In this document: positions 8,250-17,037 of the stretch, piece by piece
Layout of the letters: each line of letters opens with the position of its first letter
Position numbering within the stretch: position 1 is the stretch's first letter
Origin: JAYZDP01 sp036337765
Lineage (GTDB): Bacteria; Acidobacteriota; Thermoanaerobaculia; Multivoradales; Multivoraceae
Assembly: GCA_036337765.1 (NCBI GenBank)
Contig: JAYZDP010000139.1
Coordinates: 17,089 to 81,088, forward strand
Direction: 5' to 3'
Length of the DNA: 64,000 bases
Program-made: the position numbers and the translations under genes
The notes under the pieces: model-generated
The model's input: only the letters and a program-made list of their open reading frames with translations
Database searches by the model: none
What the model was told of the DNA's origin: nothing

Positions 8250-9415
8250 CGGCCGCAATCGTCGCCCTCACCGCGGCCTGCTCGCCCGCTCCGGCGCCGC
8301 CCGCGGAGAGGGCCGGGGACAGGCCGGTGGTGCGCGTCGCGCTCTTCAACGTGCGCGAACTCTCGGTAGAGAAGATCGAGGTGGTCGACGACACAGGCGC
8401 GGGCGAGCACCCCCAGCTGCGCGCCGTAGCCGCGATCGTCGCGCGCTATGACCCGGACATCCTGGTGCTGCAGGAGATCGATGCACCCGATGCCACCGGC
8501 CCCGCTGGCCCGGCGCAACGCTTCACCGCGCTCTATCTCGAAAGCGGCGCCTACCCCTTCGTCTTTTCCGCTCCGACCAACACCGGCACCCTGTCGGGCC
8601 TCGACCTCAACGGCGACGGCATCGTCGCCACCGACGAGCACCGCGACGACCGCATCCACGGGGACGATGCCTTCGGCTTCGGCACCTACCAGGGTCAGTA
8701 CGGAATGTCGGTCTTGTCGCGGCACCCGATCCGAGGCGACGACGCTCGCTCGTTCCAACGCTTCCTGTGGAAGGATTTCCCCGGCAACCACATGCCGCGA
8801 GACTTCTACAGCGACGAGGCGACCGCGGTCTTGCGGCTGTCGAGCAAATCGCATTGGGATGTGCCGCTGGACGTCAACGGAAGGATGCTGCATCTACTCA
8901 TCAGCCACCCCACGCCGCCTGTCTTCGACGGCGACGAGGACCGCAACGGCCGACGCAACTTCGACGAGATCGGCCTCTGGGCCCACTACCTCGACGACGC
9001 GGACTGGCTCGGCGACGACAGCGGCCGGTCCGGGGGGCTTGGCAACGACGACCCCTTCGTCGTCGTCGGCGATCTCAACGCGTCGCCGGACAACGACGTG
9101 ATCTACGCCGGGCGGGCGTCGATCTCACAGCTCCTCGACCATCCCCGGGTGCAGGAGTCCGGGCCCAACCTGACGAGTGACCGCGACTTGGAGGAGCGTC
9201 GGCCCGGACCGCCCACCCATCTCGAGCGGGCCACTGCGAAGTTTCAGGGGGGACACCGCATCGACTACTTACTCCCGTCGGTCGGAACGGAAATCGTCGA
9301 TGGCGGTGTGCACTGGCCGAACGCAGCCACCGACCGGGCCGGCGCCGAGGAGGCGGAGACTGCCTCGGATCACCGCTTCATTTGGCTCGACCTGCGGCTA
9401 GGAGAAACCGACTAG
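8231..9415 (+). CDS. Endonuclease/exonuclease/phosphatase-family lipoprotein
   Basis: A 394-residue protein with a short lipoprotein signal (lipobox 'LTAAC', about residues 13-17). It then carries the EEP fold: 'VRVALFNVRELS', 'DILVLQEID' (metal-binding Glu), 'VVVGDLNASP' (Asp/Asn) and a C-terminal 'ASDHRFIWLDL' with the catalytic His. Extracytoplasmic EEP members are phosphodiesterases or nucleases. 'DLNGDGIVATDEHRDD' at about 120-135 looks like a calcium-binding insertion. The gene overlaps the MBL gene by 19 bp and abuts the flippase gene with no gap. Confidence 0.85.
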   Translation: MDARAVAAAIVALTAACSPAPAPPAERAGDRPVVRVALFNVRELSVEKIEVVDDTGAGEHPQLRAVAAIVARYDPDILVLQEIDAPDATGPAGPAQRFTALYLESGAYPFVFSAPTNTGTLSGLDLNGDGIVATDEHRDDRIHGDDAFGFGTYQGQYGMSVLSRHPIRGDDARSFQRFLWKDFPGNHMPRDFYSDEATAVLRLSSKSHWDVPLDVNGRMLHLLISHPTPPVFDGDEDRNGRRNFDEIGLWAHYLDDADWLGDDSGRSGGLGNDDPFVVVGDLNASPDNDVIYAGRASISQLLDHPRVQESGPNLTSDRDLEERRPGPPTHLERATAKFQGGHRIDYLLPSVGTEIVDGGVHWPNAATDRAGAEEAETASDHRFIWLDLRLGETD

Positions 9416-10831
9416 ATGGATCCGCAGTCCGACACGACCGCGCGCTTCGCCCGCTCGACCGGCGCCGCGACCTTCTCGCAGCTGTGGCGAGTAGGCGTCA
9501 TGTTCGTGACCCAGATAGTCCTGATGCGGCTCATCGCGCCGCCGGACTGGGGTCTGTTCGAGTGGACGCTGGCGCTCTTCATGATCCTCGGCGCCGTCCG
9601 CGACCTCGGGCTCGTCTACCACGTCGTACGCGTGCAGCCGCGACCCTACGGCAACCTGCTCGCGGTGGAGCTGGTCTGGGGCGGCGTCCTGGCCGCGGCC
9701 GCCTTCGCCGGCGTCGGTGTGCTGGCGCTCGGTTTCAGCGAGTCCCACGAAAGCGTTGCGCCGGTGCTGCGCCTCTTCTGTCTGGTGCTCCTGCTCGAGG
9801 GAGTCGCGGCGGTACCTAAGGTCTACTTCGATGCCGAGCTCGAGGTCGGACGCACGGTCCTCCCCGAGATCCTCCGCAACCTGACGTTCGCCGCCACGGC
9901 CGTCGTTCTGGCCTTGCAGGGGTACGGCGTCTGGAGCCTGGTCGTGGCCCAGGTCGCGTGCTCCTTCGTCTACGCCGCGCACCTCTGGCTGCGGGCCTAC
10001 AAGACCATGCCGCTGCATTGGGAGGCGGGCGCGACCTGGGAGCTGCTGCGCCACAGCCTGCCGCTGGCGACGATCTGGTTTCTCGCCATCCTGATCCAGC
10101 GTATCGATCCGTTGATCCTCGGCACGCAGTTCACGCGCGAGACCGTGGGCCTGTACACCCGTGCCTACTTCTTCGCCTTCCTAGTGCGCGCGATCCTCGT
10201 TCCCGCGGTGGGGCGCACGCTGTACCCGGCGCTGGTCGCGTACGCAACGAATCCGCCGCGCCTCCTCGAGGCCTATCGCCTGGCCACGCTCCTGGTGGTG
10301 GCGGTCGAGATCACCGGCGGCTACTTCCTCTTTCTCAACGCCGAAGCGGCACTGAGGCTGGTCGGTGGCGAGGTCTGGGTGTCGGCGGCCCCCTACCTGA
10401 AAGTGCTGGCGCTGGCGCCGCTGATCGACCCCTTCACGCGCCTCGGGGGAGAGGTGCTCAAGGTCTACCGGCGCGATCGGCTGTGGATCGTCGCTTCGGC
10501 CCTGACCCTCGCCGCCTTCGTGGCATGCGGCTTCGCCTTCACCGCCCGGTGGGGCGCCATCGGCATGGCCTGGGCGAACTACCTGCCGCTCGGCGGAGTG
10601 CTCATGACCTGGGGCCTGTACCGCATCGCACCCCGGCCGGTCCGGGTCCTGGCGCGCGACCTGCTGGTGGTCTACCTGGTGCCGATCCCGCTCTTCGCCA
10701 TCACCTTTGTGCTGGCGGGCGACCGCATCTGGCTGCGCTTCGGGCTGTCAGCGGCCGCCGCTCTGATCGTGCTCGGCTTCTATGCGCGGCGCTTCGGAGC
10801 GCCCTTTCGGGAGTTCTTCCGCCAAGTCTGA
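9416..10831 (+). CDS. Polysaccharide flippase (MOP superfamily, Wzx-like)
   Basis: A 471-residue polytopic membrane protein with about twelve to fourteen hydrophobic segments. It begins 'RFARSTGAATFSQLWRVGVMFVTQIVLMRLIAPPDWGLFEW', the usual opening of Wzx/oligosaccharide flippases, and also has 'VGLYTRAYFFA'. It would move lipid-linked oligosaccharide repeat units across the inner membrane. It starts immediately at the stop of the EEP gene and faces the rfbF operon, marking the left edge of the surface-polysaccharide locus. No Wzy-like polymerase is visible in the window. Confidence 0.88.
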   Translation: MDPQSDTTARFARSTGAATFSQLWRVGVMFVTQIVLMRLIAPPDWGLFEWTLALFMILGAVRDLGLVYHVVRVQPRPYGNLLAVELVWGGVLAAAAFAGVGVLALGFSESHESVAPVLRLFCLVLLLEGVAAVPKVYFDAELEVGRTVLPEILRNLTFAATAVVLALQGYGVWSLVVAQVACSFVYAAHLWLRAYKTMPLHWEAGATWELLRHSLPLATIWFLAILIQRIDPLILGTQFTRETVGLYTRAYFFAFLVRAILVPAVGRTLYPALVAYATNPPRLLEAYRLATLLVVAVEITGGYFLFLNAEAALRLVGGEVWVSAAPYLKVLALAPLIDPFTRLGGEVLKVYRRDRLWIVASALTLAAFVACGFAFTARWGAIGMAWANYLPLGGVLMTWGLYRIAPRPVRVLARDLLVVYLVPIPLFAITFVLAGDRIWLRFGLSAAAALIVLGFYARRFGAPFREFFRQV

Positions 10832-10834
10832 CGC

Positions 10835-11638
10835 CTACCAACTCTTCCAGGGGGCGCCTTCGGCCCACAGCATGTTCAGATACTGATAGTCGCGGTAGGT
10901 GTCCATCGGCTCCCAGCAGCCTTCGTGGCCGTAGACCGCGAGCTGATCGTCGCGCGCCAGCTGCTGCAGTGGCTCCAGCTCGAGCAGCAGCTCCGGCTCT
11001 TTACCAAGATAGTCGAAGACCTGCTTTTGGAAGACGAAGAAACCGCCGCTGACCATGCCGTCGGCGACCGTCGGTTTCTCGTTGAACTCGGTGGCTCGAC
11101 CGTCGGAGACCACCATCTCGCCGTAGCGCGAGGTCGGGTGCACGCCGGTGACCGTCGCCGCCCGCGCCTTTTCGAAGTGGTAGGCCAGGAGTCGCTCAAT
11201 GTCGATGTCGGCTACGGCGTCGCCGTAGGTGAAGAAGAAGGTGTCGGTGTCGATGTAGTCGCGAACGTTACGTAGGCGCCCTCCGGTGCCAGTCACGTCG
11301 CCGGTCTCGGCACAGGTGACCTCCCAGGCCTCTTCCTCGACCCGGTTGTGGAAGACCGGCGGCTGCTCGCCCCCGAGGGTGACGGTGAAGTCGCGCATCA
11401 TCTCGTGGAAGCGCAGGAAGTACTGCTTGATCACCCAACCCTTGTAACCGAGACACAGAATGAACCGGCGCACACCGAAGTGACCGTAGATCTTCATGAT
11501 GTGCCAGACGATTGGCATGCCGCCGATCTCCACCATCGGCTTCGGCTTGTACTCCGTCTCCTCGCGCAGCCTCGTCCCCTGGCCACCGCAGAGGATGACC
11601 AGTGGCAGGTCGGCGGGTTTCGGATGCTCGACGCTCAT
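10835..11638 (-). CDS. rfbF: Glucose-1-phosphate cytidylyltransferase
   Basis: A 267-residue nucleotidyltransferase. 'VILCGGQGTRLREETEYKPKPMVEIGG' near residues 14-40 is the nucleotide-binding signature, and 'MKIYGHFGVRRFILCLGYKG' and 'GYWEPMDTYRDYQYLNMLWAEG'-type C-terminal sequence are characteristic of RfbF. It makes CDP-glucose from CTP and glucose 1-phosphate, the first step to CDP-6-deoxy sugars. It is the last gene of a four-gene minus-strand run in which each start overlaps the preceding stop by 4 bp (ATGA). Its pathway partner rfbG is in the opposite half of the same locus, at 18263. Confidence 0.95.
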   Translation of the reverse strand: MSVEHPKPADLPLVILCGGQGTRLREETEYKPKPMVEIGGMPIVWHIMKIYGHFGVRRFILCLGYKGWVIKQYFLRFHEMMRDFTVTLGGEQPPVFHNRVEEEAWEVTCAETGDVTGTGGRLRNVRDYIDTDTFFFTYGDAVADIDIERLLAYHFEKARAATVTGVHPTSRYGEMVVSDGRATEFNEKPTVADGMVSGGFFVFQKQVFDYLGKEPELLLELEPLQQLARDDQLAVYGHEGCWEPMDTYRDYQYLNMLWAEGAPWKSW

Positions 11639-12186
11639 GGTGGGCTCTCCGATTGCGGCTCCGCCTCCGTCGAGACGACGAGCTCGTGGTTGTTCGTCAC
11701 TTTCGCTCCCGCCGGGATGTCTTGTGTCACCACCGTGTTGGCACCGATGAACACGTCGTCTTGGATCTCGATATCGCCGATCAACCGCGCCCCGGCCGCG
11801 ACGAACACCCGGTCGCCGAGCCGTGGCATCTGTGCGAGCCGCCGCAGGCTCGGCGCCCCGATGGTCACCTGCTGCAGAAGTGTAGCGTCGGCGCCGATGC
11901 GCACCCCGGCGCCGATCACCAGGCCTGTTCCGTGCGAGACCAGCAAGCCGGGGCCGATCGTCGCCGCCGGGGAGATGTCGGCGCCGGTCAGAGTCAGCGA
12001 CACGCGGGCGATGAACGGCCCGAAGAAGGGAATCCGCCGATGCCGGAACCAGCTGGCGATGCGATAGAGCACCACCGCCTGATAGCCGTTCTCGAACATC
12101 AGCGACTCGACGATGTAGAACGGAAACGGCTTGGTCTTGAACTGCCGAAGGAGGCGGGTGTCGACCTTGAGGTTGTCGAGCATCAC
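11635..12186 (-). CDS. Serine acetyltransferase-like hexapeptide transferase
   Basis: A 183-residue left-handed beta-helix acyltransferase. An alpha-helical N-terminus ('YQAVVLYRIASWFRHRRIPFFG') precedes hexapeptide repeats, including 'ATIGPGLLVSHGTGLVIGAGVRIG' with the catalytic-type His, as in CysE-like enzymes. Placed inside a sugar-nucleotide operon, it more likely O-acetylates a glycan or lipid-linked sugar than makes O-acetylserine. ATGA overlaps with both neighbours imply translational coupling. Confidence 0.85.
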   Translation of the reverse strand: MMLDNLKVDTRLLRQFKTKPFPFYIVESLMFENGYQAVVLYRIASWFRHRRIPFFGPFIARVSLTLTGADISPAATIGPGLLVSHGTGLVIGAGVRIGADATLLQQVTIGAPSLRRLAQMPRLGDRVFVAAGARLIGDIEIQDDVFIGANTVVTQDIPAGAKVTNNHELVVSTEAEPQSESPP

Positions 12187-13502
12187 GACACCGGGCTGCC
12201 TATGCGGTCGAGGACGCGCTGCGCGGCATCCTCACCGCTGGTGAACGACTCGTCGGTCCAGTGATAGCCCCACTCGCCGTAGCGGCCGCAGGTCTCGACT
12301 CCGACGTCGGCGAGAAACCCCCTGACCCGATCCAGCGCCGCGGTTCGATCGTGATCGAAGATGACGTTCGCATAGCGAACCAGGGTGGCGTTGGTGTGCA
12401 GGATCGTGTCGTCGTCGCTGAGCACGCTGCAACGCTTCAGGTCAGCGATGACGGGCTCGATGAGAGCCTCGGGCTCCTCGGTCCGGGGCAGGTACTTGCG
12501 CGAGTAGTAGACCTCCGCCTGGACGCTTCCGGAGCCGGCCGGCACGTTGTTCGGCGACAGCAGATGGGGGTAGTTCACGCGCGTGAAAACGACGTCGCGA
12601 TCGTAGAAGTAGGTCCAGTGGCAATCCGAGAGGTCTTCGCGGTCGACACCGACGTTGACCACGATGCACTCGGTACAGGCGAGCCGCTCGGCGGCCGCCT
12701 GGACGTCGTCGGGAACGTCCACCACCAACTTGACGATCTCAGGGAGCGGCAGTGACGACACCAGGTGGCCGTAGTCCACCTCGGAGTCGTCGGCGAAGCG
12801 CATCGTGCGGGACCCGGTGTCGACGCCCACGACGCAGCACCCGAGGCGCAGCTCGCTCGTGGCGGCGAAGCGCTCTAGGAACGAGACGAATCCGCCCCGT
12901 TTCGGGTAGCGGAACTGACTCACATAGTGGACGTCCGGAGTCGAAGGTGCCAGCGCGCCGCGCAGCACCTCCTCGAGCTCGGGGCGATACAGACGGGGAC
13001 CGAGCCAGTCGGTCGTCATCTCCTCGGCCGCAGCGGTGTGGTACTTGCGCCCGTACTGCATCGGAAAGGTCTCGGCAAAGGTCTTGCCGTAGGTCGCGAT
13101 CAGCCACTCACGATAGTCCTTGGGCTCGGGGTGGTCTTGCTGCGTCGCAGCGATGAAGTCGACGAGCACGCGGACCACGAGGTCCTCCGGCAGACCATAC
13201 AGGTTGCACTGCGCGGGGTGCTTGATGCGGTGGCCGCGCCAGTAGTTGTCGACTCGCGTGGGCGACTCGAGATACTCACCGTCGACGCCCTGAGCGAAGA
13301 GCTCCCGAACCCGATCGCTCTTGGTGAACGAGATGTGCGGCCCGTCGTCGAAGACGAACCCGGTCGGATGGGCAAACGATGACGCGTGACCGCCGTGGAA
13401 CGCGTGCTTCTCGAAGATCGCGGTACCGACGCCCTCGGCGCCGAGGCGATGTGCAGCGCCGAGTCCGGCCATGCCGGCTCCGAGAATGGCGATCTCGGTC
13501 AT
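12183..13502 (-). CDS. FAD-dependent oxidoreductase (protoporphyrinogen oxidase/UDP-galactopyranose mutase-like)
   Basis: A 439-residue flavoprotein. The dinucleotide-binding motif 'ILGAGMAGLGAAHRLG' opens the protein and 'HGGHASSF ... GFVFDDGPHISF' follows, a pattern of amine-oxidase/UGM-like enzymes in polysaccharide loci. I chose the ATG at 13502, not a start 27 codons upstream, because the Rossmann motif starts there and it overlaps the upstream stop by 4 bp. Its position between an acetyltransferase and a sugar epimerase suggests flavin-dependent sugar-ring chemistry or oxidation. The exact reaction is unknown. Confidence 0.83.
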   Translation of the reverse strand: MTEIAILGAGMAGLGAAHRLGAEGVGTAIFEKHAFHGGHASSFAHPTGFVFDDGPHISFTKSDRVRELFAQGVDGEYLESPTRVDNYWRGHRIKHPAQCNLYGLPEDLVVRVLVDFIAATQQDHPEPKDYREWLIATYGKTFAETFPMQYGRKYHTAAAEEMTTDWLGPRLYRPELEEVLRGALAPSTPDVHYVSQFRYPKRGGFVSFLERFAATSELRLGCCVVGVDTGSRTMRFADDSEVDYGHLVSSLPLPEIVKLVVDVPDDVQAAAERLACTECIVVNVGVDREDLSDCHWTYFYDRDVVFTRVNYPHLLSPNNVPAGSGSVQAEVYYSRKYLPRTEEPEALIEPVIADLKRCSVLSDDDTILHTNATLVRYANVIFDHDRTAALDRVRGFLADVGVETCGRYGEWGYHWTDESFTSGEDAAQRVLDRIGSPVS

Positions 13503-14428
13503 GGTGCCGCCAGCTCCAAACGGGATCGCCACCAGTCGATGGTGCGCTCCATCCCCCGCTCCAAAGTGAAGGCCGGTAGCCACCCGACATCGCGCTGCAA
13601 ACGAACCGTGTCCGCCACTACGGACGAGGCCGCGTCGGATGCCTCGATGGCTCCGAAGTCGATCATGTCCGCGGCTTGGAGCCCGCTCGCGGCGGCTACG
13701 GCCAGATCGCGGACCCGAATCGGGATGCCCGAGCCGACGTTTAACGGTCCTGCCACGTCGGAGTGGAGCAACGCGACCATGGCATCCGCCACATCCTCCA
13801 CGTAGAGGAAGTCGCGGAGTTGCACGCCGCTACTGCACCGAGCCCGCTCGCCCTTCAAAATCGAGCTGATCACGTGACCGACGAGAGTCTCCTCCCGCTG
13901 GCCAGGACCGTAGATGAAGAAGATCCTCCCCCATGCGCCACTGAGACCGGCCGACTCGACGAACGCCTCAAAGAGCAGGCCCATGGCTCTCTTGCAGGAC
14001 CCATAGAGCGTCGCTGGCGCTAACTGCGTCGTCGCCTCGGAGCACGTCCCGTCGCTCCAGTCGTACTCCGCCGACGATCCCGCCATCACGACTCGCTCTC
14101 CACCGTTGGCGGCGAAGTGCCGTAGCAGGTCAAAGCTCGCTTCCACCCAGGCGAAGTTGTGGTCCGAATGGTAGAAGTCGCGCTCCCCGTACCAGGCGAG
14201 ATGCAGTAGATGGCTCGGCCGGACGGTCTCGACCAACGCCTTCGCCGCATCGCGATCGAGCAGATCAGCGCGATGCCAAACCGCGCCCGAGCCCTCACCG
14301 CCCTCGACTTTCTTCGAGCGTACGGCGTGAACCTCGAAGCCCGCGCCCGCCAGCCTCTCGATGCAGTGGCGCCCCACGAATCCGCCGGCTCCAGTCAACA
14401 GAACCGACTTGGAGCCACGGTCGATCAC
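13499..14428 (-). CDS. NAD-dependent epimerase/dehydratase (extended SDR)
   Basis: An extended SDR of about 310 residues. 'VLLTGAGGFVGRHCIERL' is the NAD-binding motif. The Tyr-Lys pair lies in 'TLYGSCKRAMG', where Cys occupies the usual spacer. 'RIFFIYGPGQREETLVGHVI' and 'RDFLYVEDVADAMVAL' are typical of sugar-nucleotide epimerases or 4-reductases. It is first in the rfbF operon and probably reduces or epimerises the CDP-4-keto sugar. The start is uncertain: I favour the GTG at 14426-14428, just before the homology, over in-frame starts up to 14524. Confidence 0.82.
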   Translation of the reverse strand: MIDRGSKSVLLTGAGGFVGRHCIERLAGAGFEVHAVRSKKVEGGEGSGAVWHRADLLDRDAAKALVETVRPSHLLHLAWYGERDFYHSDHNFAWVEASFDLLRHFAANGGERVVMAGSSAEYDWSDGTCSEATTQLAPATLYGSCKRAMGLLFEAFVESAGLSGAWGRIFFIYGPGQREETLVGHVISSILKGERARCSSGVQLRDFLYVEDVADAMVALLHSDVAGPLNVGSGIPIRVRDLAVAAASGLQAADMIDFGAIEASDAASSVVADTVRLQRDVGWLPAFTLERGMERTIDWWRSRLELAAP

Positions 14429-14610
14429 GCCTTCTATGCCTGAGAACGGAGAGCGAGCGCGGAGAACCCGGCGCCGCAAATGGCAGTCTAGCAGGGGTGA
14501 CTCGGCACCTCCGAACGCCCGCAAAGCACCTTACCAGGCGCTTTCTCAGGGGCATTTCCTCCGTTAACATCGCGCTGACCAGCATCCGCTGGCCGATCGT
14601 CTCCCTCGCC

Positions 14611-15549
14611 ATGGAACCGCCATCGACGCCACAGCCCCGAGTCGTCGCCCTGGTGCTGAACTACAACGGCAAAGAGGTGACGCTGGACTCGATCGGCAGC
14701 CTCTTGGCCATGAACTATCCGAACTGTGACGTCGTTCACATCGACAATGGCTCGACCGACGGCTCGTTCGATGCGGTCGCAGAGCAGTTCCCGGATGCCA
14801 TCCAGGTCCGGACCGAGGACAACCTGTGGGTGGCCGGAGGCGCCAATCTCGGCATGCGCTGGGCTCTGGAGCGCGACTACGACTACCTCATGATCCTCAA
14901 CAACGACATCGAGGTCGAGCCCGAGATGCTGACCGAGATGGTGGCCGTGGCTGAGAGCGATCCGCAGGTGGGCTGTGTCGGCCCCAAGGCCTACTACTAC
15001 GGAGACCGTGACCGCATCTGGTCCGCCGGCGGGCTGATCCGCTTCCGTGAGGCCGGCAGCAAGGAGCGCGGCATGGGGGAGATGGATCGCGGCCAGTACG
15101 ACCGCACCGAAGAAGTCGAATACATCAACGGCTGCGCGGTGTTGATGCCGCGCGGGGTGGTGGAAGCGGTCGGGGGCTGGGACCCGAACTACCGACTGGC
15201 GCTGGAAGACACCGACTGGTGCCTGCGCATGAAAACGCTCGGATACCACTGCATGTACGCCCACAAGGCGATCCTCTGGCACCGGGTCTCGCACACGGTG
15301 GGTGGTTACGTCGCGGGGCGTACCTACCAGAGCGGCCGCAGCACCGCGATTTTGGTCCGTCGACATGGTGGCCTCTGGCAGTGGCTCACCTTCGTCGCGT
15401 TCATGTCGGCGGCCCTGCCCATGGCGTTCGTGCGTGAGCTGATCAAAGGCAATCAGGCCGCCGTCACGGCCAAGCTCCGTGGCGTGGTCGATGGCCTGCG
15501 AGCGACCCTTTCCGAGCCACCCAGCTTCAGCTCGGCTTCGTCGAGCTGA
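14611..15549 (+). CDS. Family 2 glycosyltransferase (rhamnosyltransferase-like)
   Basis: A 312-residue GT2 (GT-A fold) enzyme. 'VVALVLNYNGKEVTLDSIGSLLAMNYPNCDVVHIDNGSTDGSF' is the nucleotide-sugar site, 'MILNNDIEVEP' supplies the metal-binding acidic motif, 'YINGCAVLMPRGVVEAVGGWDPNY' follows, and 'ALEDTDWCLRMKTLGY' is the ED-W-R-G type acceptor/catalytic region. A hydrophobic stretch near the C-terminus may associate with the membrane. I chose the ATG at 14611 because homology starts shortly after; an in-frame start at 14497 would add 38 Arg-rich residues. It leads a plus-strand trio with the methyltransferase and rfbC-like genes. Confidence 0.88.
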   Translation: MEPPSTPQPRVVALVLNYNGKEVTLDSIGSLLAMNYPNCDVVHIDNGSTDGSFDAVAEQFPDAIQVRTEDNLWVAGGANLGMRWALERDYDYLMILNNDIEVEPEMLTEMVAVAESDPQVGCVGPKAYYYGDRDRIWSAGGLIRFREAGSKERGMGEMDRGQYDRTEEVEYINGCAVLMPRGVVEAVGGWDPNYRLALEDTDWCLRMKTLGYHCMYAHKAILWHRVSHTVGGYVAGRTYQSGRSTAILVRRHGGLWQWLTFVAFMSAALPMAFVRELIKGNQAAVTAKLRGVVDGLRATLSEPPSFSSASSS

Positions 15550-15562
15550 GCGAGCCAACGTT

Positions 15563-16504
15563 GTGAACGACTCCCTCCGTAACGTCGTCAAGGCGAGCCT
15601 GGATTGGATCTCGAGGACCACGAAGATCCAGATCTGGCGCGACGAGAACCGCTTCTACTCGCCCATCCCAACCCATGCCGAGCTCAAGAGCGGGCGTCAG
15701 CTCTGGGACCGGCCGAGCGAGATGATCGGTGTCCACCGCGACGTCGCCGCGATGAGACAACGGCTCGAGCGCTTGATGGCAACCTACCGCGACGAGCTCG
15801 AGGCGCTGGACGACTACTACGAGGTCAAAAAGAAGGGGCTCGGCGAGGGCTTCACCATTCTCGATTCGTTCCTCCTCTACGCCATGCTTCGCGATCTGAA
15901 GCCCCGCCGCATGATCGAGATCGGCGCGGGCTTCTGCACTTACTACTCGAGCTCCGCCCTGCAGCAGAACGCCGAAGAGGGCAGGCCCTGCGCGCACACC
16001 GTCATCGAGCCGAACCCGTGGCAGGGCCTCCGCGACGTCGCAGGCGACCTGGTCGCCAAGCCCGCGCAGGAAGTCCCGCTCGAAACCTTCGCCGAGCTCG
16101 AGGAAGGAGACGTGCTCTTCATCGACACGACCCACATGGTCAAGATCGGCGGTGAGGTCGTCTTTCTCTACCTGGAGGTGATCCCGCGCCTGAAGCCTGG
16201 CGTCGTGGTTCACGCGCACGACATCCACTTTCCACACAACACTCCCTACCCGGCGGAGCGCTACATATTCAAGCGGCTCTTCCCCTGGCTCTTCACAGAG
16301 GCCGCTTTGCTGCAGGCGTTCTTGGCCTTCAACAACGACTACGAGATCCGTGTCTCGAACTCTATGATCCGCCACGACGACCAGCTCGAGGGCGTCGACT
16401 CCCTGAGCCAGATCCCGGGGTGCAAGCCGCTCGAATGGCGGGACTTCGACACCCACTATGGCTCGATCTGGTTCCAGCGGAAGGTTCCTGGCCAGGGAGC
16501 CTGA
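15563..16504 (+). CDS. Class I SAM-dependent methyltransferase
   Basis: A 313-residue protein. 'LKPRRMIEIGAGFCTYYSSSAL' is the SAM-binding motif I. 'LEEGDVLFIDTTHMVKIGGEVVFLYLEVIPRLKPGVVVHAHDIHFPHNTPYP' is typical of the Methyltransf_24-like group found in polysaccharide loci. The long N-terminal part (about residues 1-110) is mostly helical and charged. It probably methylates a sugar hydroxyl. The GTG at 15563 is the most likely start, 14 bp after the glycosyltransferase stop; the rfbC-like gene begins 2 bp after its end. Confidence 0.82.
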   Translation: MNDSLRNVVKASLDWISRTTKIQIWRDENRFYSPIPTHAELKSGRQLWDRPSEMIGVHRDVAAMRQRLERLMATYRDELEALDDYYEVKKKGLGEGFTILDSFLLYAMLRDLKPRRMIEIGAGFCTYYSSSALQQNAEEGRPCAHTVIEPNPWQGLRDVAGDLVAKPAQEVPLETFAELEEGDVLFIDTTHMVKIGGEVVFLYLEVIPRLKPGVVVHAHDIHFPHNTPYPAERYIFKRLFPWLFTEAALLQAFLAFNNDYEIRVSNSMIRHDDQLEGVDSLSQIPGCKPLEWRDFDTHYGSIWFQRKVPGQGA

Positions 16505-16506
16505 CG

Positions 16507-17037
16507 ATGCGCTTTACATCGACCGAGATCTCCGACGTCTACGCCGTCGAGATCGACCCGATCGAGGATCCTCGGGGATCGTTCGCGCGTAGCTTTTGCG
16601 CTCGGGAGTTCGAAGACCTCGGCCTCGACCCCTGCGTGGCTCAGTGCAACGTGTCGTTCAACCTCCGGCGCGGGACGCTGCGAGGAATGCACTACCAGAT
16701 CGCCCCCCACGAGGAGGCGAAACTGGTCCGCGTCACCCGAGGCTCCGTCTACGACGTCGTCGTCGATCTACGCCCCGAGTCACCGACCTTTCGCCGCTGG
16801 GTCTCGGCTGAGCTGCGATCCGACCTCGGCAACGCCCTCTACGCGCCGAAGGGTGTCGCACACGGGTTTCAGACTCTCGAAGACGACACCGAAGTCTTCT
16901 ACCAGATGTCGTACCCCTACCACCCCGACGCCGGGCGTGGTGTCCGCTACGACGATCCCGCATTCGGTATCGATTGGCCGATCGGGGAGATCATCATCTC
17001 GGGCCGCGACCGGGCCTTCGAGCTCTTTGAGCCCTAG
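16507..17037 (+). CDS. rfbC: dTDP-4-dehydrorhamnose 3,5-epimerase-like (RmlC/RfbC family)
   Basis: A 176-residue cupin of the RmlC family, the usual length. 'EDPRGSFARSFCAREF', 'VSFNLRRGTLRGMHYQIAPHEEAKLVRVTRGSVYDVVVDLR' (catalytic His in 'MHYQ') and 'KGVAHGFQTLEDDTEVFYQMS' are diagnostic. No dTDP-glucose genes (rmlA, rmlB, rmlD) are present, while CDP-glucose genes are, so it probably epimerises a CDP-linked 4-keto, C-methylated sugar rather than making dTDP-rhamnose. Its stop codon lies in a CTAG palindrome shared with the convergent methyltransferase gene. Confidence 0.9.
   Translation: MRFTSTEISDVYAVEIDPIEDPRGSFARSFCAREFEDLGLDPCVAQCNVSFNLRRGTLRGMHYQIAPHEEAKLVRVTRGSVYDVVVDLRPESPTFRRWVSAELRSDLGNALYAPKGVAHGFQTLEDDTEVFYQMSYPYHPDAGRGVRYDDPAFGIDWPIGEIIISGRDRAFELFEP

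Noticed and set aside
16507..17037. dTDP-rhamnose pathway
   Set aside because: Only the epimerase-like gene is present; rmlA, rmlB and rmlD are missing from the window while CDP-glucose genes are present, so the gene most likely works on a CDP-sugar.
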